DNA from: M3007 sp964550795
GTDB lineage: Bacteria; Bacteroidota; Bacteroidia; Chitinophagales; Saprospiraceae
DNA length: 64,000 nucleotides
Direction of reading: 5' to 3'
Assembly: GCA_964550795.1 (NCBI GenBank)
Contig: CAZKBH010000019.1
Span: forward strand, 18,153-82,152
Shown here: positions 17,003-26,100 of the stretch, one piece after another
Position numbering within the stretch: the stretch's first letter is position 1
Layout: each line of letters opens with the position of its first letter
Program-made: the position numbers and the translations under genes
The notes under the pieces: model-generated
What the model was told of the DNA's origin: nothing
Databases searched by the model: none
Seen by the model: the letters and a program-made list of their open reading frames with translations, nothing else

Positions 17003-17031
17003 TTGGTTTTCTTGCTCGATATATATCTTCG
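17003..17031 (+). promoter_or_regulatory. Predicted promoter for the 31-codon unit
   Basis: TTGG (17003-17006), a 17-base spacer, then TATCTTCG (17024-17031), a one-base variant of TAnnTTTG. It lies 72 bases before the small ATG at 17103. Confidence 0.45.
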
Positions 17032-17102
17032 CCGTCACTTTTCAAAACATTAGTTTGTTTTTGTGAAGGTTCACTTAATCGTTTCACTCTAATCTACACA
17101 CT

Positions 17103-17198
17103 ATGCTTGTACTTTTTACTGCCATTGCCGCCATTGCCTTCGTGAGATTCCTCCCAATGTTGGCTTCTTATTGTTCCGTTTTTGCCAGTAGGCGCTGA
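17103..17198 (+). CDS. Possible 31-residue hydrophobic small protein
   Basis: Reads MLVLFTAIAAIAFVRFLPML then ASYCSVFASRR: one hydrophobic segment with a basic end, as in small membrane peptides. It lies between a promoter-like sequence (17003-17031) and a strong terminator (17243-17280), so a short transcript of about 240 bases is likely. Whether the product is the peptide or the RNA cannot be told; no family is recognised. Confidence 0.35.
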   Translation: MLVLFTAIAAIAFVRFLPMLASYCSVFASRR

Positions 17199-17242
17199 AA
17201 CGGAAAGTGTTCGCACTCAATAAGATTACTTCAAAAAATTAG

Positions 17243-17280
17243 ATAGGCTGACCAATTTCACTTGGTCAGCCTATTTTATT
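17243..17280 (+). terminator. Rho-independent terminator
   Basis: ATAGGCTGACCA pairs perfectly with TGGTCAGCCTAT (12 bp, 8-base loop) and is followed by TTTATTTT. It ends the small unit before the polyprenyl synthase gene. Confidence 0.85.
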
Positions 17281-17395
17281 TTGAAATTTGCGCCTTCAAT
17301 CAAGGCTTGAAATAATATCCACCGCCCAAAGGGCTGTTTTAGGCCCCAAAAATGTCATTTCAGCCGTTACGAGTGTCAAAATATCCATTATACCC

Positions 17396-18376
17396 ATGCG
17401 CACACTTCCTCAAGTGCTTGACGAGATCACTGCTTTTGCCCAAAACAACCCCTTTCCCGGTTCTCCCGCCGAGCTGTACGAGCCTTGCGCCTACATCATG
17501 ACTCTGGGAGGAAAACGCCTACGCCCCGCGCTGGTGCTACTTGGTCACGAACTTTTTCAGGATAATGTGGAAAATGCGCTGACCGCAGCCTGGGCGGTCG
17601 AACTTTTCCACAATTTTTCGCTGATGCACGATGATATCATGGATGCCGCGCCGCTACGTCGTGGTCAACCAACCGTGCACCACAAGTGGAACACCACGAC
17701 GGCCATTCTCAGTGGCGACGTGATGCTGATCTTTGCCTATCGTTTTATAGCGCAAAGCGGCGATGCCGAAACCTGTCTGCGATTGATCGAAATTTTTAAC
17801 CGCGTGGCTACGGAGGTTTGCGAAGGGCAACAAATGGACGTGAATTTTGAAACCCGCGCAGAGGTCAGCATCCCGGAATATTTGCGGATGATTGAACTAA
17901 AAACGGCTGTGCTGCTGGGTGGTGCGCTGGAAATGGGCGCTACTTGTGCAAAAGCTTCGTCCGAGGACGCTAAGCACTTGTATGAATTTGGCCGTTTGGC
18001 AGGCATTGCGTTCCAAATCCAGGATGATCTGCTCGATACCTACGGGGATCCGACCAAATTCGGCAAACAAGTGGGCGGGGATATTTTGCAAAACAAAAAG
18101 ACCTTGCTCGTGCTCAAAACCCTGGAGACGGCCCCCGAATCAGATGTTCGCGCGCTTCAAACCTGGATGCAGGCCAGCGCCTCCGAAAACCCGGACGAAA
18201 AAGTGGCCGCAGTGCGGGCTATTTTCGATCGAAATAATATCCCTTCGTTGGTGGCGGCAGAAAAAAAACGCATCCAAATGGAGGCTTTCCAGCATTTGGA
18301 TGCGGTAAAAGTGTCTGCCGAACGGAAGGAAATTCTGCGTAAAACCGTGGCGGATTTGTTGGAGCGGGATAGTTGA
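17396..18376 (+). CDS. Trans-polyprenyl diphosphate synthase
   Basis: Adds isopentenyl diphosphate to allylic diphosphates to make linear isoprenoids. Start chosen at ATG 17396 (326 residues), since the 36 residues upstream are unlike the family. Visible: GGKRLRPAL (about 38-46), first Asp-rich motif D79-D80-I-M-D83, GQQMD (about 144), the K-T pair in IELKTA, and second Asp-rich motif D210-D211-L-L-D214. Phe at the fifth position before the first Asp, and no two-residue insert in that motif, resemble GGPP-type short-chain enzymes; product length remains uncertain. Preceded by a strong terminator, so it has its own promoter. Confidence 0.9.
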   Translation: MRTLPQVLDEITAFAQNNPFPGSPAELYEPCAYIMTLGGKRLRPALVLLGHELFQDNVENALTAAWAVELFHNFSLMHDDIMDAAPLRRGQPTVHHKWNTTTAILSGDVMLIFAYRFIAQSGDAETCLRLIEIFNRVATEVCEGQQMDVNFETRAEVSIPEYLRMIELKTAVLLGGALEMGATCAKASSEDAKHLYEFGRLAGIAFQIQDDLLDTYGDPTKFGKQVGGDILQNKKTLLVLKTLETAPESDVRALQTWMQASASENPDEKVAAVRAIFDRNNIPSLVAAEKKRIQMEAFQHLDAVKVSAERKEILRKTVADLLERDS

Positions 18377-18601
18377 AAATAAGAGCCAGCGCAAAGGAAT
18401 TTTGGTGCTTAATCATAGTATAATTCCTTTTTTTGAAAAAAAATTTGGCCTAAATAATTGAATATCAAGCATTTGCATTTTTTTTATTTTTTATTTCAAA
18501 ACACTGGCAGCGTCGGGCAACGCAGGGACGTTTTCAAAGCGTCTTTTTGGATACTCCAAACCAACCATTATTTTTTAATCACTAAACCGACAACTTTAGC
18601 C

Positions 18602-18691
18602 ATGACAGCCACTTTCACTTACACCCTCGTACTTGCAGCGATCTACGCTGGCCGCAAAATTTACGCATTAAGGCCCCACATCACAGCCTAA
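18602..18691 (+). CDS. Possible 29-residue small protein
   Basis: Reads MTATFTYTLVLAAIYAGRKI then YALRPHITA: a short hydrophobic segment with a basic tail. A 12-bp terminator hairpin starts 26 bases after the stop. Same layout as the 31-codon frame at 17103, but no clear sequence similarity and no clear promoter. Family unknown. Confidence 0.3.
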   Translation: MTATFTYTLVLAAIYAGRKIYALRPHITA

Positions 18692-18717
18692 CCAAGTACC
18701 CTCACCACGCACAAAAA

Positions 18718-18755
18718 CGCCCCGCCGAGTCTGAACTCGGCGGGGCGTTGTGTTT
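18718..18755 (+). terminator. Terminator-like hairpin
   Basis: Perfect 12-bp stem CGCCCCGCCGAG/CTCGGCGGGGCG with a 6-base loop, then TTGTGTTTGTG (weak T tract). Confidence 0.65.
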
Positions 18756-18766
18756 GTGCTGATAAA

Positions 18767-18840
18767 GCCGCATCGCGGCGACATTATAGTAGCCCAAAGG
18801 GCGGGAAGAGGATAAAAACCGCGTAGCGGTGACATTATTA
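18767..18840. repeat. Dispersed palindrome, family C (copy 1)
   Basis: Two units: GCCGCATCGCGGC-GACATTAT followed by AGTAGCCCAAAGGGCGGG, then ACCGCGTAGCGGT-GACATTATT. Each begins with a hairpin and shares the flank GACATTAT. Further copies at 47114-47275 and 53179-53336. Confidence 0.8.
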
Positions 18841-18920
18841 CAATGTTAAAAGAAGCGACTACTATGGCTTTATTTCACACAAGTTTCCCATTTATCGCAA
18901 TAAATTTTTAGCTAAACCAC

Positions 18921-18928
18921 TATCTTCG
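18921..18928 (+). promoter_or_regulatory. Promoter-like box for the BNR-repeat gene
   Basis: TATCTTCG, a one-base variant of TAnnTTTG, about 120 bases before the ATG at 19048. Confidence 0.35.
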
Positions 18929-18994
18929 CAGCCTCGACTACCGCCAACGTCAACAACGCGTGGTTTTTGAGCACAAGCGCATTTTAGTCAGCTC

Positions 18995-19024
18995 AAAATC
19001 AGGCATTTGTGTCAATCAAATCAA
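18995..19024. repeat. Short dispersed repeat, family J (copy 2)
   Basis: AAAATCAGGCATTTGTGTCA then ATCAAATC, ending 23 bases before the ATG at 19048. Confidence 0.6.
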
Positions 19025-19047
19025 ATAGATCACCTGAATTGTAGGAT

Positions 19048-21669
19048 ATGTTCCAAAGACAAGCACGTCAGCCTTTTCCTGCCCGCAATCTGATTATCCT
19101 CGGTGCCGTGGTGCTTGGCTTTTTGTATATATTATTCAAAAATGTACAGCCCGACACGCTACCGGCTGAAAATATGGAAACCGAGCAGCCAAAACCTGCC
19201 GACAGCAGCACGCTCCGTCCCGCAGAATGGTTCTTTGCGCTTCGCGAATGGCCCGATTTCAGAACCGATATCCGGAGCTACACCGATGCCCTCGAATCTG
19301 CGCGCAAAACAAATCTGGCCGCTCGCCCGCGCGACGGCTTCAAAGGTTTTTCTGCGCCTTGGAAGTTGGAAGGCCCGGCCAATATCGGTGCGCGCATCAA
19401 TACCATTGCGGTGCACCCCAACGATCCTAACATCATATACCTCGGCTACTCCCACGGAGGCGTTTGGAAAACGGAGGACGGCGGCCAAAACTGGCGGCCT
19501 GTTTTTGACAACCAAAGTTTTCTCTCCATCGGCCATATTACCTTCGACCCGCTGCAACCCAACGTGGTGTACGTCGGCACGGGCGACCCCAACATAAGTG
19601 GCTACCCTTTTATTGGCGATGGCGTTTGGCGAAGCGCGGATGGTGGCGAAACCTGGGAGCATTTAGGGCTTGTAGATCAGCGAATTGTATCAAAAATTCT
19701 CGTACATCCGACGATTCCCGGACAGATTGTAGTAGCCACCATGGGGCTGCCTTTTGAAAGAAACAACGACCGCGGATTGTATAAATCCACAAATTCAGGC
19801 TCTAACTGGCAGCAAAAACTATTCATCTCCGACGAAGCCGGTATCATAGACCTCGTGAGGTCGCCCACCGACCCCAATACGCTTTACGCTGCCGCTTGGG
19901 ATCGAATTCGCAGCAATCAGGAGAGTGTCATAACTGGACAAAATGCCCGAATTTGGAAGTCAACAGATGGGGGTGAGAGCTGGATGCAATTGGGAGGAGG
20001 ATTACCGATGGGAAATTGGAGCAGGATTGGGCTGGTCATTGATCCCAGTAATCCGGACCACCTTTTTGCATCTTATGTAAACACCAGCCTCTCGTTTGCC
20101 GGGCTTTTTGAAACTTTTGATGGCGGGGTTAGTTGGAACGAAAACAACTGTGAAGGCTTGGATTATGGCTTTCAGGCCGGTTTTGCCTGGTATTTTGGCA
20201 AAATCCGGATTAATCCATTTAATCCATTGGATATTTGGTTGCTGGGGGTACAAAGTTGGCGCTCGCAGGATGGTGGCGAGACCTGGCAATTAGGGGCCGG
20301 TTTTAGCCAAAATGTACATGCAGACCACCACGATCTGGTGGCCCTTGGCCCACAATCCTTTTTATTGGCCACTGATGGCGGCCTATATCGGTCGTTGGAT
20401 AACGCGGTGACCTGGCAAAAAGCGGAAAATATCCCTACCACCCAATTCTATCGCGTTGCCCACAACCCGCACCAACCCGCGTTTTATTATGGCGGTGCGC
20501 AGGACAATGGCACCAGCCTCGGCAACGCTGCAAATCTGGAAAATTGGCTGCCGGTATTTGGCGGAGACGGGTTTCAGGCGGTTTTTCATCCGACCAACCC
20601 CAATATTTTTTACTACGAGGTACAAAACGGGTTTATTTACGGAACCACCGATGGTGCAAATTTTGACCTCGCCCTTGAAGGCATTGACGAAAATGATCGC
20701 CGCCACTGGGACATGCAGTACCTCATCAGCCAACACGACGCGAACCTGATGTACACCGGAACGCAACGGGTTTATCGTGGCGTTGGCCACCTGCCGTTTT
20801 GGTCACCGATTAGTCCAGATTTGACCGATGGCAATATTTTTGGGGCCAGGTTTCATACCATCAGCACCCTGCACGAAAGCCCTTTTGATCCCGATTTGCT
20901 TTATGTAGGCACCACGGATGCCAATGTCTGGCGCGGCAATCCGGCCAATCAATCCTGGACCAATATTTCGGCGGGCCTTCCAGACCGTTATGTTTCTGCA
21001 GTAAGGGCTTCGGCTGCTGAACCTGACCGGGTGTTTGTGAGCCAAACCGGCTATAAAAACAACGACGATGCGGCCAGAATCCATCGCTCAGACAATCGCG
21101 GCGATGATTGGACACCCATTGTGGGCGATCTCCCCAATTTTGCAGTGAATGATTTAATGATTCTGCCAGGGCACCAGGATTCGGTCATTTTTGCAGCTAC
21201 CGACGGCGGGGTGTACGGTACCACCAACGGTGGCCAGCATTGGGAGCGACTTGGATCCGGGCTGCCCATCGTGCCTGTGTACAGCCTGGGCATCAACGCT
21301 GCGCAGCAGATGCTCATTGCGGGTACCTACGCCCGAAGCATCCATACTTTCCCCTTGGATTCCTTGAAACTAGGCGAAAACTCCAGCACGTTCACCCCCG
21401 ATGGATATGCTTTGCCAAGCATTGGAATTTATCCCAATCCAGCGTCGTTCACCACGGTTTTAAGTGTGGGGAATCTAAAATCCGGACAGTCGGCTGAGGT
21501 CACCATCGTGGATCTATCGGGCAAAACCTTGCTTAAAAAGCAGTTTAAAGGTTTTGGTAAACACGAGGAAACGATTGATTTACAAGATGTTCCCGCTGGC
21601 ATTTACATCGCGTATGCCAGAACGGGCAACAAAGTTTGGAAGGCGCAGAAATTCGTCGTTACGCACTAA
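19048..21669 (+). CDS. BNR/Asp-box beta-propeller protein with T9SS type A sorting domain
   Basis: 873 residues. An N-terminal membrane/signal segment (about 14-32, LIILGAVVLGFLYILF) precedes a VPS10/sortilin-like propeller with repeated Asp-boxes of the S/T-x-D-G-G-x-x-W type, such as WKTEDGGQNW, WRSADGGETW, WKSTDGGESW, WRSQDGGETW and YGTTNGGQHW. Residues about 795-873 form a T9SS sorting domain (IGIYPNPASFTT, then PAGIYIAYART). So it is exported through the inner membrane and on to the cell surface by T9SS. Glycosidases of the sialidase/xyloglucanase kind share Asp-boxes, but no catalytic set can be assigned here. Single gene, convergent with corA. Confidence 0.88.
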   Translation: MFQRQARQPFPARNLIILGAVVLGFLYILFKNVQPDTLPAENMETEQPKPADSSTLRPAEWFFALREWPDFRTDIRSYTDALESARKTNLAARPRDGFKGFSAPWKLEGPANIGARINTIAVHPNDPNIIYLGYSHGGVWKTEDGGQNWRPVFDNQSFLSIGHITFDPLQPNVVYVGTGDPNISGYPFIGDGVWRSADGGETWEHLGLVDQRIVSKILVHPTIPGQIVVATMGLPFERNNDRGLYKSTNSGSNWQQKLFISDEAGIIDLVRSPTDPNTLYAAAWDRIRSNQESVITGQNARIWKSTDGGESWMQLGGGLPMGNWSRIGLVIDPSNPDHLFASYVNTSLSFAGLFETFDGGVSWNENNCEGLDYGFQAGFAWYFGKIRINPFNPLDIWLLGVQSWRSQDGGETWQLGAGFSQNVHADHHDLVALGPQSFLLATDGGLYRSLDNAVTWQKAENIPTTQFYRVAHNPHQPAFYYGGAQDNGTSLGNAANLENWLPVFGGDGFQAVFHPTNPNIFYYEVQNGFIYGTTDGANFDLALEGIDENDRRHWDMQYLISQHDANLMYTGTQRVYRGVGHLPFWSPISPDLTDGNIFGARFHTISTLHESPFDPDLLYVGTTDANVWRGNPANQSWTNISAGLPDRYVSAVRASAAEPDRVFVSQTGYKNNDDAARIHRSDNRGDDWTPIVGDLPNFAVNDLMILPGHQDSVIFAATDGGVYGTTNGGQHWERLGSGLPIVPVYSLGINAAQQMLIAGTYARSIHTFPLDSLKLGENSSTFTPDGYALPSIGIYPNPASFTTVLSVGNLKSGQSAEVTIVDLSGKTLLKKQFKGFGKHEETIDLQDVPAGIYIAYARTGNKVWKAQKFVVTH

Positions 21670-21683
21670 GTGCCCAGACGGCG

Positions 21684-22634
21684 TCACAACATCTTTCGCC
21701 GCTGCATGATCCAATACAGCCCGCCTGTAACGACTCCTGCTACCACAACCGTCAGATAGAATGCCAATGGGTGCTCCGGTATTCCGTTGGGAATGTTCAT
21801 GCCCAAAAACGAGGAAATAAGCGTTGGTACCATAAGCACCACGGTGATGATGGTGAGGCGGTGAATTACCTGGTTCAGGTTGTTGGAGATTATGCTGGAA
21901 TAGGCATCCATGGTGCCGTTCAAGATATTGGTATAGACGTTGGCCATGGAAAGGGCCTGCGAATTATCAATGATAATGTCCTCAAAAAGATCGGTCAGGT
22001 CTTCATCGCCATTGATGTGCAAAAAATCGGTGCGTTTCATTTTCATCTTGAGCAACTCATTGGCACTCAATGAATTGACAAAATACACCAGGCTTTTTTC
22101 GATGGATAGCAGTTGGCGCAGTTCGGCATTTCGGCTGCTGTTCATCAGCTCTTTTTCAATCCGGTTGCGCCGAAGGTTCAGGGTTTTCAGACAGGAAAGA
22201 AAGTGAAATACATTTTGCTCCAGCAATTGGAGTACGAAACGTTTTTCGTCGGCGGGATTAAAATCGCGGACGTTGTTTTCCAGAAATTTTTCGAGTACAG
22301 GGGTTTCGAACGCGGAGATGGTGACCACGTGTTCGATGGTGAGCAGCACCCCAATTGGAACGGTGATAAAATAGGCTTCGTTTTCGGCAGAAGCGTTTTT
22401 GTTTTTGACGGGTGTATTGATCAGGACGAAGCGGACATCCCCGTCGCGTTCGTAGCGCGCACGTTCGTCAAGATCCAGGGAATCTGTCAGGAAAGCGGGG
22501 TCAAAATCAAAGCGGCGTGCGAACTCATCGAGTTCATCAGGCGCGAAGGGTGGGGCCAGGTGTACCCAGCAGCCGGGATCTGGCTCGGTCAGTTCGACTA
22601 AGCGGCGTTTTTCTCGTGTATAGTATCGGGTCAC
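21684..22634 (-). CDS. corA: CorA-family magnesium/divalent cation transporter
   Basis: Pentameric inner-membrane channel for Mg2+ (also Co2+/Ni2+). 316 residues: N-terminal alpha/beta cytosolic domain, long helix region (about 150-250), and two C-terminal membrane segments. The signature GMN is at 278-280 (SSFLGMNIPNGIPEHP), right after the first segment (LTIITVVLMVPTLISSF), and the protein ends with the basic tail QRRKML. Stops are 14 bases apart from the convergent BNR gene. Confidence 0.93.
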   Translation of the reverse strand: MTRYYTREKRRLVELTEPDPGCWVHLAPPFAPDELDEFARRFDFDPAFLTDSLDLDERARYERDGDVRFVLINTPVKNKNASAENEAYFITVPIGVLLTIEHVVTISAFETPVLEKFLENNVRDFNPADEKRFVLQLLEQNVFHFLSCLKTLNLRRNRIEKELMNSSRNAELRQLLSIEKSLVYFVNSLSANELLKMKMKRTDFLHINGDEDLTDLFEDIIIDNSQALSMANVYTNILNGTMDAYSSIISNNLNQVIHRLTIITVVLMVPTLISSFLGMNIPNGIPEHPLAFYLTVVVAGVVTGGLYWIMQRRKML

Positions 22635-23178
22635 TGTCCATTTGCAAGTTTTCGTACGCTTCCGGGTTCGTCTTGTCTGAAATTCGGTGCAAACTTACGC
22701 TGTGCATTTGAGGGCGCGGTGCAAAAACGGGCTTTAACACTCAAAATTTTTCCAAAGGGTAAAACAGCCCAAATAATCTTTCTATCATTGCGTCTGTTTT
22801 TATATCGTTTAATGACCAAATACTGACGCAAAACCGATTTTACGTTAGTTTTGGTGGAGCAAGCGCCCGTTCAGAGGCGAACACTATGCCGTAGGTACAG
22901 CCATCACACGAACCTTTCCTCCCATCGTTCGATATCCTGGCTTACCAGTGCTCCCATGTATTCCTGGCGCTGACCGCTTGCTAATTTTTTTGGCTGAGTT
23001 CTTTCTATGCGAAGGAGTATCTGACTTGTGTTGCTTGAAGATGTTATTAAACTAGGTACGTGGCATGCAGCGTTTTTGTAAATCTTTGAATCTGGCTTGC
23101 CAGATTTTGCTTTTCGCCTCTTTGAACCAATTTTCTTTGACCATAAACAATTATCACGCAATCAAAACCTGTTAGTTT
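22635..23178. other. Long intergenic region between divergent corA and the giant adhesin
   Basis: 544 bases without a supported gene. A compact hairpin AATCTGGC-TT-GCCAGATT with T tract lies at 23089-23108. A minus-strand frame at 22904-23161 has no recognisable features and is not called. Confidence 0.5.
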
Positions 23179-26100
23179 ATGAGCCTTTTTACATCCCGCG
23201 CCGTGTTACCAGTTTTTTTAATACTTGCGGCCAACCTGCCGCTCACGGCTCAACAATCATCTCCCCCATTAGATGCCCTTAAAAAGCGTCATGTTGTCAC
23301 TGCTGAAACAGCACAGCAATCCATTGTGTTTCAAAACCTTGTACCGGGCGAAACGTACGGCCTGCTCGTGCCGGGCGGTGAACCTTGCATCGCTCAATGT
23401 ATGCCCGATGTATCGGTGTTAACGCCGAACACGACCGTGCTTACCTACAACCCCGCTACGCACATGTTGAAATTTGTAGCCTCGGCTTCCACGATGGAAT
23501 TTCAACTCACGTACCCCTGCACCTGGGATCCAGCCGATCCGCCCCGCCATTATATCAGTATGATGCGGGTGGGCAACAAGCAAAAATTTGTACCCAACAT
23601 GGCCGATGCAGTGCTTTCGGTAACTTCCGGCAACGCGGAAGATCTGATTAAAGAGGTATTTATCGGCGGAAACTGCTTCGACGTGACCGGGGTGATATAC
23701 GAGGGTGGCGGTGATCAGATTGGATCTTTTTCGAATGGTCTGACCAATGTAGGCTTTGAATCTGGTGTAATTATGGCTACGGGAAGTATCAACATTGCGC
23801 CCGGTCCGAATGATTCGGACGGTGCAGGTGGTGGCGGAACGGGCACCCCGGATGCTGATTTGCAGGGCTTGACCAACGGAGCACTTTTTGACATGGCCAA
23901 TATTGAGTTCGATTTTACGCCCACGCAAACGCCTCTCACTTTTGAGTTCGTTTTTGCTTCAGAAGAATATTGCGAATACGTGAATTCGGGGTTTAATGAC
24001 GTGTTTGGGTTCTTCATTTCCGGACCTGGTATCAATGGCACCGAAAATCTGGCTGTAGTGCCAGGCACGAACAATCCGATAACCATCAACACCATCAACC
24101 ACATTACAAATTCCGGCTTTTATAAACACAATACACCCGATACAGGAGACAACTGTGGAACGATTCCACCTGCCACTGGCCCCGGCCCGGTAGAATTGCA
24201 ATACGATGGTCTAACACGCAAAATGGTGGCTGTGGCCAATGTTATTCCATGCTCTACCTACCACATCAAACTCAAAATTGCCGACGTAGGCGATGGGGTT
24301 TGGGATTCCGCCGTTTTTTTAAGAGGCGGCTCTTTCGATGGGGGAGGCAATGCTTCTATTGATTGGTTGGTGAATGGCCAATCCGGCGTGGATGAAGTGG
24401 TGGAAGGTTGTGGAACAGTCGAATTGCTCATTGAGCGGATTGGTACTAGTTCTGCATCGAATCTGCCCGTTTCATTTACCATTACCGGGACTGCTACACA
24501 AGGCGCAGACTACGGGCCAATCTCTTCTACTGCTTATTCCTGTTAATATCATCAACGACCTCATTCCGGAGGGCGCAGAAACCGTGATTTTAACCTTGAA
24601 CAACCCATGTTCCTGCCTTTTCCCGGAAGAAATTCTGACCATAATTGACTATGACCCCATTATCCCCCTTGCCGACACCGTGGCTATCTGTGGCCCGGGC
24701 GTTGCAACGGTGGGGGTGAATGTTGAAGGCGGCGTTGAGCCTTATACCTACCAGTGGAATACCGGTGGAAATGACCCTACTATCTCCCCTTTTGTAGGCG
24801 CACCCACTACCTACACTGTCACCGTGACGGATGCCTGTGGCAAAACAAGTACCGCACGTGCAAGGGTCAATATCAATCCGGCTCCCATCGCGCAACTTTT
24901 AGGTCCTGCGCCACAAATATGCCCCGGGGAATCCACGACTATCAATGTCAATTTTACGGGAATTGGGCCTTTTGAAATTTCCTATAGTTTCAACGGCGAC
25001 CCACAACCACCTTTAACGGATATCACCGATGACCCCTACGCGCTCGTCGTGAATGAACCAGGTTCCTACCAAATTACGACCGTTGTGGATGGTTTTGGGT
25101 GTCCGGGCATCGCCAACGGAACCGTACTCGTTTCGCCCTCAGACCTCGAATTAACCGGCTTGGCCTCCAATGTACCCTGTGCGGGTTCACCTACGGGGTC
25201 CATCAATACGACCGTGACAGGAGGGCAAGGGGTGTATAATTACGCCTGGCAGGGTCCGGCACCTATTGGCAATCTGCCAGATCCCACGGGCCTGGTGCCC
25301 GGTGCCTACATCGTTACCGTCACAGATGCCTTCGGATGCACGGATGAACAGGCATTTGCCATCACTGCTCCGCCAGCCCTCGCACCGACTATTTTGGGCG
25401 TCCTGGGCGTCAATTGTTTCAGTCCGAACGGAGGAAATATCAACCTCAACGTGACGGGTGGAACCCCCAACTATAGTTATATTTGGAACAATGGCTCAAA
25501 CTTACAGGACCCACAAGGCTTAAGCGGGGGCACCTACACCGTAACCATCACGGACAACAACAGCTGCACACAAACGGCTTCCGCCGTAGTCCCAACTGAT
25601 TTTGCAGCACCTACTGCCGTCAATTCCCCTCCAAACACCATTACCTGCTTTCTGCCTTCGGTAGTACTTGACGGGACCGGCTCCAGCAACGGCGGCAATT
25701 ATTCCTACAATTGGGTAGCAAACCCCGGTAATATAGTCAGCGGTGGCAACACCCTCAATCCGGTGGTCAATCAGGCTGGCAGCTACACCCTTACGGTGCA
25801 AAACATCACCAACGGCTGCACGGCCACGGCCAGCTCCACCGTAGATGCAAACAATGCGCCTCCGATAGCAGCCGCAGGCCCCAATGCCACACTCACCTGC
25901 GCAGCTACCAACGTAACCCTGGATGGCTCAGGCTCTAGTTCAGGGGGGAATCTCACCTACATGTGGACCGCATCGCCTGGGGGAATTATTTTGGGAGGCT
26001 CGACTACACCCAATCCAATCGTCTCAGCCATAGGCACTTACACCTTGGTGGTAACCAACAACCAGAACGGCTGTACCGCCGCGGATGCTGTTGTAGTCAA

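Noticed and set aside
22904..23161. Minus-strand 85-codon frame upstream of the giant adhesin
   Set aside because: No signal peptide, domain or compositional support; likely chance.
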